From Acanthamoeba lenticulata (lineage: Eukaryota; Discosea; Longamoebia; Acanthamoebidae), in assembly GCA_002179805.1 (NCBI GenBank), contig NAVB01000079.1, forward strand, positions 1 to 64,000: a stretch of DNA of 64,000 nt, given 5' to 3'. The translations under genes and the position numbers were made by a program. The notes beneath the pieces were generated by a model that made no database searches, was not told the DNA's origin, and saw only the letters and a program-made list of their open reading frames with translations. Below are positions 57,201 through 64,000 of the stretch, piece after piece (position 1 is the first letter of the stretch; each line of letters opens with the position of its first letter).

Positions 57201-59330
57201 AATTATATTTTAGAAATAAATAAATAATAAATATAAAACGAGAGGATGGAGTACGTTGTCGCGGGCGCGAGCGATGATCTGCTCGTAGAGGGGAACGGCG
57301 GGGATGGGTTGGAGGATGTAAAGGCTCCAGCTGACCTCATCTTCCTCGCTGGACTTGGACGGGGGGAAGGACAGAAAGCGGCTGCCCTTGGCCTTGAGCC
57401 GCGAGGACAGCGACTTGGCCGCGTCGTTCTCGCTGAACCTGTACCCACGACGAGGAGCCGCCCACGACGCGCGGGTCAGCCCAAACGCCCCGCACACGCA
57501 CGCGGGCCACCATCCTTTCCCTGCGCGGCCATGACGCACTTGGAGAGGAGGATGACAGAGTCGCCGGTGAGGACGATCTTCTTGAGCGAGATGAAGGGCT
57601 GCAAGCCGATGACCATGGGATCTGGGATGCCGCCCTCGCGCGTCCACCCGGGCCGCAGCGTCCACGTCTCCAGCCCTGTGAGTCCGAGGGGGAGAACAAC
57701 AACAGAGATGAGGACGAGGACGACAAGGACGAGCCAAACTGCTGTGCAAAACGCACCCGTCTTGGTGGCGACGTAGAGGAACGATGCACCAGGCTGGGCG
57801 TCCAGCGCCTCGTCGGTATAGACGTACTCGCAGATGAGGCCGGGCTTGCTGACCTCGTACATGAGGCCCTGCTGCGGAGTGGAGATCCAGCACCGGATGC
57901 CGGTCTCGTTGTCCACCGCGCGGGCGTCGCGCTGGAGCTGGTGCGTGAGGTCCGAGTCCGGCAGCAGGCTCAGCGAGATGATGCCGGTCTTCTCGGGGAA
58001 GCGGCGATAGAGCATGAGCGAGCAGGTCGACATGGTGTAGGCCGAGTCGCTGCTGAGCCGCGGCGCATGCTGGATGTCGGGCAGCGGGCCCAGCACGATG
58101 TCCGGCCCGGCCGGGCGAGGTCGGCTCTTGGCCGGCGCGATCGAGGGGACGGGCAGGGCCTGGCCTTGCCGCACGGCCATGCAGGCGCGCTCGCCGTCGC
58201 CCCGGCCCGCGCCGCCAAAGTCAAACACGCACTCGAGGTGGTGGTCGTCCTCCACCCAGCCCGACGCCACGTCGTCCTTGACCGGGTCGTTGGGGTCCGT
58301 GAGCAGCTCCTCGAGACTCCGCGCGCCTGAAGAGAGACAGTCAGTCGAGCCTTTGGCCGAGAAAAAGGAGAGGGGCCGAGCTCGCGTACTCGACGAGACG
58401 GGCTGGCCTCGTGGGACCAGCTGGAAGTGGAGAACGAACAGCTCGGTCGACGAAGCGTAGGCTGAAGAACGTTACATGTAAGGATTTTAATAAAAAATAA
58501 AATAAAATAAAATAAATAGCGAGTAGAGCGTACCGAGGTAGTCGCGGTGGATGGCGAGTCGGCGCACGGGGAGCGAGTGCGAGGTGTCCAGGTCCATAAG
58601 GTGCTCGGGCGGTTGCCCTTCTTCGTGAAGGGCCCACAGCGAGAGGCCCCGCTCGCCGCCCGCAAGCACCCGTCCCGTCGCGCCGCTGGTGGCCGAACCG
58701 TATGTCAGAAAAGAGCAAGAAGAAGCAAGCAGGCTTCATGTTCATGGGCAGGCGATGTACCAAACGGCGAGCGTTTGAACGGACCAGGGCACAGCGAGCT
58801 GCACGATGCTGCCCGCCGAACGGGACGTGGAGCCGTCTTCACTGCCGCCGTGGTAGCGGTAATAGGCACGCACCACGTTTATGACCGAGTGTGGGCCCTC
58901 GCGCTCGAGCGTCACCACGCTGAGGCCATACATACCCGCGTGGCGAGCGTGAGCCTACAAGCACAGACGGAGCAGACAGGCGAGAAGGAGGCACACAGTC
59001 GGGGGCACGCACCAGTCGAGGGCGGGCACGTGGTGTAGGCCAGCGATGGTCGCACTCGCGGTCTCGAAGCTAAACGCACGCACGTACTCGGTGCCCGCTG
59101 CGAAGCCTTCGACTCGCCCTGTGGAAAGCAAAAACCCATCACTTGATTACGAGAGGCTCCTCGTCGATGCCCAGTAATAGAAAGAAATCGAAAAAGAGGT
59201 CTCCGGGCGTACCAGCCTTGGTGGCGGCAAGAATCGTGCTCGAGGCACCGCACGTGATGGCAAGCGGCTCCTCATCGATGCCCACCACCTGCTGCCCATT
59301 AAACAGGTGGAAAAGGATCACCTTCACCAT
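54278..59330 (-). CDS. HPS3: HPS3-like protein, BLOC-2 complex subunit
   Basis: Multi-exon gene from ATG 59330 to stop 54278. Resolved exons include 59330-59213, 59118-59009, 58954-58761, 58685-58534, 58461-58390 and 58326-57757, with later ones near 57675-57530, 57440-57255, 57136-56941, 56868-56675 and 56598-56395. The N-terminus MVKVILFHLFNGQQVV matches human HPS3 (MVQ...PFGSQQVV) and opens a WD-like region. Later blocks are also colinear: QPFISLKKIVLTGDSVILLSK, WSLYILQPIPAVPLYEQI, LLLEGHLLLESRL and the C-terminal MSFFLPFIEAS. In animals HPS3 with HPS5 and HPS6 forms BLOC-2, which directs cargo to lysosome-related organelles. The junction near 57.45-57.53 kb and parts of 54.6-56.3 kb remain unresolved. 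Confidence 0.75.
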
Positions 59331-59534
59331 CTTCCCCCACCCGGTCCTCGCTTTGTTAAATTTGTTAATTTATTTTATTTTTTGTTTTTTCTTTGGGGGC
59401 AGAAAAAGGGACCGAAAAGGCTGCGCGGCGCTCAACAAGACGAGACTTGTAGTATCTGGACAGGAAGGCGTTTTTATGGGTACGGCACAACAGAAGAAGA
59501 ACAACAGTGGAAGGGGGGTCGAGAGATTTCTGGC

Positions 59535-60756
59535 TTACTGGCCGCCCGCCCTGCCGCCGATGGCACCAGCGATCTGCTGCTGGAGGGCGGACCTGCTCTT
59601 GAGAACAGAGACGGGAACCACCTGCCTGAGCTCGTTCACGATGTCCTTGGTCTTGCCGAAGTAGATGGTCTGCAGCGTGGTCCTGAGCTTGAGCTCCATG
59701 TCCTCGATCATGCGACCAACGTTGGCCACGTGCGGGTTCACCTTGTCCACAGGGAAGTCCTTCTCGTCCTGTTGGAAGAGAAAAAAAAAAGGCACCAAAA
59801 CAAAGACGCGTAGAGGAAGATTAGCAAAAGAGGCAACCACGTACACAAGAGAAAGATGAACGAAGAAGGGGGGGGGGCGCATGCCTGACGGGTGAGGGAA
59901 CCAGCGAGCGTGACGCGGCCAGTCTCCTTGGTCTCAGTCTCGATGAAAAGCATGACAGTGGAAGTGAGCTTGTAGTGCGCGTTCTTGCCCTTGTCGACCA
60001 CCTCAACGACGTGGATGGAGTCCCACGTTCCCTTCATGGGCTGACCCTTCTTCGACTGGTCCTGAGCTGTTGTTGCCAAAGTGGAGATGGGGGAGGAAAC
60101 AGAGAGCGTCAATTGCCGGCCCCATGGAGTGATTTGATCGCTCCTGCTGCAGCAAGCCACGTACTCTTCTTTATAAGTACAACAGCGGCAAATCCATCGT
60201 CAAGATCCCAGCAATATACAGAGGAAACGCCACCCTCGAAGTACCTATCAAAATTGGTCAGTAATGCTGCCCCCCCCTTTAAAACTCCACAAGCGAAAAT
60301 GGCACGTACAGGTCACGGTAGATGTCGAAAACCTCGTTGGCCTGAACCTCGAGCTGCCTGAGCTGGGACGAGGGCAGGGCACCATCCGACAGCGGAGGGT
60401 CGTACTTGTTAGTCCACGGCGACCTGGTGGGCAATTAAGGCGGCTCATTAGGAACGCGATTTTACTGACGAGCACCCTAAATAATATCTCAAGTGATTGA
60501 CTCACTGGCTTCATGCCATTTATAAATGAAAGGAGAAGGAGTACCGGTAGGAATCGCCATCACGGTTGTAGTCGCAGAGGAGGTAGTCTCGGCGAGCAGA
60601 CGCGTCATGCGCGACCTTGAGGGGCTGATCGACCATGCTGAGCAGCTGCTCGGTGAGGTCAGGAACCAGGTCGATGAGACCCGCAAGGTTGTCCTCGATG
60701 GAGGAAGGAGGCATACGCCTCATCAAATCAAGCGCGCAGTCAAGTTCGCTTCCCAT
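59535..60756 (-). CDS. CAPZB: F-actin-capping protein subunit beta
   Basis: Exons 60756-60545, 60423-60310, 60244-60165, 60066-59885 and 59768-59535 give 273 residues, the family's normal length. It is almost colinear with human CapZ beta: [94 protein letters not shown] and [12 protein letters not shown]. The heterodimer with the alpha subunit caps barbed ends and limits filament growth, central to amoeboid motility. The C-terminal tentacle is Gly/Ala-rich. The last intron begins GC (GCATGC at 59884), directly after TRQ; the junction is fixed by the family sequence. Confidence 0.96.
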
Positions 60757-61138
60757 TCTGTCTTAATTGTACGTGCGTTCGATTAATTGATGGCAATGCG
60801 ACGCCCTCAGCTACGGTCCCGACTGCGCCAACCTTGGGTTGCCTCGCCCCAATGCGGTGCACCCCTCATTGGGTGTGTTTTTTGCAGACACTCATCTCCC
60901 AAATTCCAGCAATTCCAAGCTCGAACGGCAAGGACTCTGCTCTCCTCCTCTTGCTTTACCAGCTTGCCCCCGAGTACTGGCCATGTTGTGCCCATATCCT
61001 CCCTGCATCGATCAGGGAGCCAGTGAGAGTGATTGTCTTGGCGCGGAGCTTATGTGGTTATTCGGGCAGGAAGAAGGAAAATTGTTGGGAAAATAGAGCA
61101 TATAAAACAAGTTTTATTCGAAGAAGAGTGGGCACAAG
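60757..61138 (+). promoter_or_regulatory. Intergenic region with TATA box upstream of HisRS
   Basis: 382 bp. TATAAAA at 61101-61107 lies 38 nt before the ATG at 61139, so the leader must be short. The region also carries the CapZ-beta promoter; no gene is seen. Confidence 0.5.
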
Positions 61139-63114
61139 ATGTGGAAGCGCGGGCGGTCTCTCACAGGTGGCTGGCGTGAGCTCCCTTTGTGCACGCTCGC
61201 TAGGAATGCCAGGCGCTGTACCAGCTCCGCCGCGGCACCACTAACCAGCCCAGTTGGTCCGCCGCGCGGGACGCACGACCTCGAGGGCCACGATTTGGCG
61301 ACCCACCGCTTCATTGTAGACACAGCCCGGCGCGTTGCCTCCCGTTACGCCTTTGACGAGGTGCCCACCGCCCTCACCCATTTATTGCCCGACTTTTTTC
61401 TGCTCCTTTTCGTCTTGTCTGCTGGCGGCGCTGCTGGAGGAAGTCTGGTTGTGTTAACATCGCCAGACGACCACAACGTGCAGATCCAGACGCCCATGTT
61501 TGAGAGCACACAAGTGTTCCAACGGAGCCTTGGTGGGGACTCGGACGTGGTCATGAAGGAGATGTACACGTTCGAAGACAAGGGCAACAACAGTCTCACG
61601 CTTCGCCCAGAGGGGACTGCAGGTACGACATACGCCAGCATTTGCACGTGTGCGTGTATGCGACACACGTGTGTGTCATCGTCCACTGAGTCGTCTGCTT
61701 GTATGCGCAAGGCGTTGTCCGGGCGTTCGTGAGCAAGAAGGACTTTGGCGACCTCCCGCGGCGCTACTTCTACAGCGGGCCCATGTTTCGCTACGAGCGG
61801 CCTCAAAAGGGGCGCCAACGGCAGTTCCACCAGGTCGGTGTGGAGAATCTCGGCCCCTCAACGCCCGACACAGTGGCCGAGGTCATCCAGGCCGCTTCGT
61901 CGTTTTTACACGCTCTACGCCTGGGCGACGTTTCCAAGGTGCATGCTACGGTGTGGGTTGTCCTGCTCAGCGTCGCTGTCGCTTGAGGCTCACCCTTCCT
62001 GCTTGTCCCTCACCAGCTCGAGGTCAACAGCCTGGGCGACCCGGAGAGCAGAGAACGCTATCGGGCGGCCTTGCGCGAGTACCTCCTCGCACAGAAGCCT
62101 TTCCTGTCTGCCGATTCTGTGTTTCGGTGGGTGCTCGTCTCGCGGCAAGCGGCCTGTATATCTTCTTCCCGCCTCTGACGCTGACGCCGCCGTGATGCGC
62201 GTCACCAGGCTCGAGCGCGGGAGTGAGCTGCGTGTGCTCGACTCCAAGGATGCGGCAGACCAGCAGGTGGTGCAGTCGCGAGAGTGTCCCGTGCTGGGGG
62301 ACTACCTCAGCCAGCAGAGCCGGGACCATTTCCACCAAGTGTGCGAGCTTTTGACGCAGTTGCAGCTGAGGTAGGCTCCACGCATTGAACCCGTGAGCCC
62401 ACAACATCTCGCGCTCTGCTCATCAGTCCTCTTCGGTGCAGATTCGATGTCAACCCTCGGCTCGTGCGGGGCCTTGACTATTACGGCCACACCGTGTTTG
62501 AGTTTGTGGGCCGGCCGGGCCCACAGCTCGGACCCCAGCAAGCGACCCTCCTGGCCGGTGGTGTTTACGACTCGCTGGTCTCCACCTTTGGCGGTCCCGC
62601 CATCTCCGGTGTCGGGTACGTAGGCGTCGTGCATGCTTCTTGTGCCTCGCTTTGTGTTGCGTCTGACGTCGTGCCGACGCTGTGCTATAGCTGGGCCGCT
62701 GGAGTGGAACGGCTGGCGCTGGTGCTGGACCGCGCGCTCGTGCCGGCGTCATCCCGTCCGCTTTACGTGCTGTTGGTGGCCGACGAACAGCCCGCGCCCA
62801 GCGCAGACGCAAACGAAAGGCGAGCCAAGGAAGTGGCGCTGGTCGGGTACGCCATGCGCGTAAGCGAGCAGCTGCGACGAGACGGCTTTGTCGTGGTGCA
62901 GAAGGTGGACGCCACGGAAGGCTCTGGCAAGTTGCGCAAGTGGATGAAGAAGGCGACGAAAGCCAACGCTGCCGCGGCCGTCTTCGTCGGGCCCGAGGAA
63001 TTGGCAGCCAACGCCGTGACGCTCAAGCTCCTCGACACAGGGGATCAGCGCTCAATTGCCCTGCCCGAGCTCTCCGCCGCGCTATTGCAGCACAACGTCT
63101 CGGCGACCTCTTGA
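61139..63114 (+). CDS. Histidyl-tRNA synthetase, mitochondrial/bacterial type
   Basis: Exons 61139-61360, 61484-61622, 61712-61938, 62017-62126, 62209-62370, 62442-62615 and 62691-63114, 485 residues. Class II motifs: motif 1 region [18 protein letters not shown], motif 2 [28 protein letters not shown], HisA motif [15 protein letters not shown], and motif 3 [13 protein letters not shown] followed by the anticodon-binding domain ([18 protein letters not shown]). It charges tRNA-His. The start at 61139 adds 40 basic, acid-poor residues ([11 protein letters not shown]) before the catalytic core, a likely import signal. With PheRS it is the second organellar synthetase in the window; they are 50 kb apart, so this is probably coincidence. 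Confidence 0.92.
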
Positions 63115-63255
63115 TGAAGCGGGACCCTTTACATTCCACAACGTTTGACCCTTTCTTCGTGTTCGCCGAACGCGAGCACCACAAAAAGCCGTGGCCATGC
63201 GTCCTCCTTTCTCGCGGTTGCTTACCAAACCTGGGCCGTAAAGGAAACCAGCAAC

Positions 63256-64000
63256 ATGGAGAAGCAGGGAGAAGGAGAAGGGAAGATGGAGAAGCAGGGA
63301 GAAAAGGCCGTGTTTCAGGGCGTGCGGGCACCCGTGGATGAAGAGGGGTTTGTGCAGTCATTTGCGGTCGACGACGTAGAAGGACAGCGCGCCTTTCTGG
63401 CCACCTACGGTTTCGTGGTCGTGCACGACGTGCTCACCCCAGAGGAAGTTGAAGTACCTTGCTCCTTCCCCTGCCCTCCTTTTCGGCTGCTGTTGGGAAC
63501 GAGTTATCATCATTAATCACTTCTTGATCTTTACTTTAATCCTCGTTGGCACTAGGCCACGGTGGACGAGATATGGAAAGACACGGAGCGGCTGGCCAAG
63601 TCGACCACGTTCGACGAAACGGCGCTGTCGCGCCACGACGCCAACACATGGGAGAAGTGGCCCGTCCGTGGTGCGGGCATCCTCGGCAGCAACGTCGCGG
63701 CCGGCCTGCGTGCCTGGTCCAACCGCCAACACCCCCGCGTGCATCAGGTCTACGCCAATCTGTTCGGGACTGACCAGTTGGTCGTAGCGGTCGACCGCTA
63801 CGGCGTCATGCGGCCCACCAAGAACATCCGCTTCGTGCGCAAGAGGGCAGAGGGCGAGCAGGGAGAAGGAACGGAGGAGGAGGAAGAGGTCGTGGTCTTG
63901 GAGGACAGGCCCCAGTGGCGCACGACAGAGCAGTGGTTCCACTGGGACATGGCCGTGTGGGCCTGGTACGGCCTCGAACCTGAGCCCAACCGCCCGAGCA
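63256..64000 (+). CDS. 2-oxoglutarate/Fe(II) dioxygenase, phytanoyl-CoA hydroxylase-like (3' partial)
   Basis: Exons 63256-63453 and 63556 to the window end. After a Lys/Glu-rich start, FLATYGFVVVHDVLTPEEVE is the typical opening of PhyH-type oxygenases (a helix then a strand before the double-stranded beta-helix). Downstream, FHWDMAVW supplies the HxD iron-binding pair. The distal His and the Arg for 2-oxoglutarate would lie beyond 64000. An acidic insert (EGEQGEGTEEEEE) lies before the HxD strand. The substrate is unknown; members hydroxylate acyl-CoAs, small molecules or proteins. The start is set at the first ATG after the HisRS stop. Confidence 0.75.

Overview
This window looks like nuclear DNA of an Acanthamoeba-like amoebozoan. 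The coding exons are GC-rich and broken by many short (about 45-150 bp), AT/T-richer introns. Donors are mostly GTACGT, GTGCGT or GTATGC, acceptors are YAG, and a CTGAC branch-like motif recurs. Genes sit tens to a few hundred bases apart on both strands. The content is purely eukaryotic: spindle checkpoint, mRNA export, splicing, gamma-secretase, BLOC-2, actin capping, organellar tRNA synthetases, a hybrid histidine kinase and a receptor of the kinase-cyclase-kinase type familiar from Acanthamoeba. I spliced the genes by hand. For most multi-exon genes the summed exon lengths are divisible by three and the junctions restore family motifs. The species assignment is an inference.

Layout. 0-5 kb: end of MAD1, a secreted protein, a mitochondrial-type DEAD-box helicase (minus) diverging from a Frag1/DRAM-like membrane protein. 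5-15 kb: an HSL-type esterase, mitochondrial PheRS and a PAS/HisKA/HATPase/REC hybrid histidine kinase. 15-20 kb: a stand-alone adenylation-carrier-reductase enzyme with a decayed copy of its own 3' end behind it, then a RING/TRAF zinc-finger protein. 20-29 kb (minus): two adjacent reading frames that together equal the animal GANP/MCM3AP protein, the N-terminal part carrying a large RGG region and the SAC3 domain. 29-31 kb: a CBS (AMPK-gamma-like) protein. 31-37 kb (minus): a 1,756-residue receptor with two PstS-like binding domains, an EGF-like module, one membrane span, kinase, class III cyclase and second kinase. 37-45 kb: a coiled-coil protein, a repeat protein, presenilin, an unknown protein and SPF45/RBM17. 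46-47 kb: an intronless class 3 lipase. 47-54 kb: a long helical-repeat locus, selenoprotein W with an in-frame UGA and a candidate SECIS, and a YjjX-type nucleotide triphosphatase. 54-64 kb: HPS3 (BLOC-2), F-actin capping protein beta, mitochondrial HisRS and the start of a 2-oxoglutarate dioxygenase.

There is no operon logic. Neighbours are functionally unrelated apart from the GANP halves. The most interesting items are the selenoprotein W gene, the tandem phosphate-binding-protein receptor with a damaged cyclase metal site, the split GANP, four GC-AG introns (one cutting the catalytic aspartate codon of presenilin) and HPS3 outside animals. No CRISPR, prophage, transposase, rRNA or credible tRNA was found.
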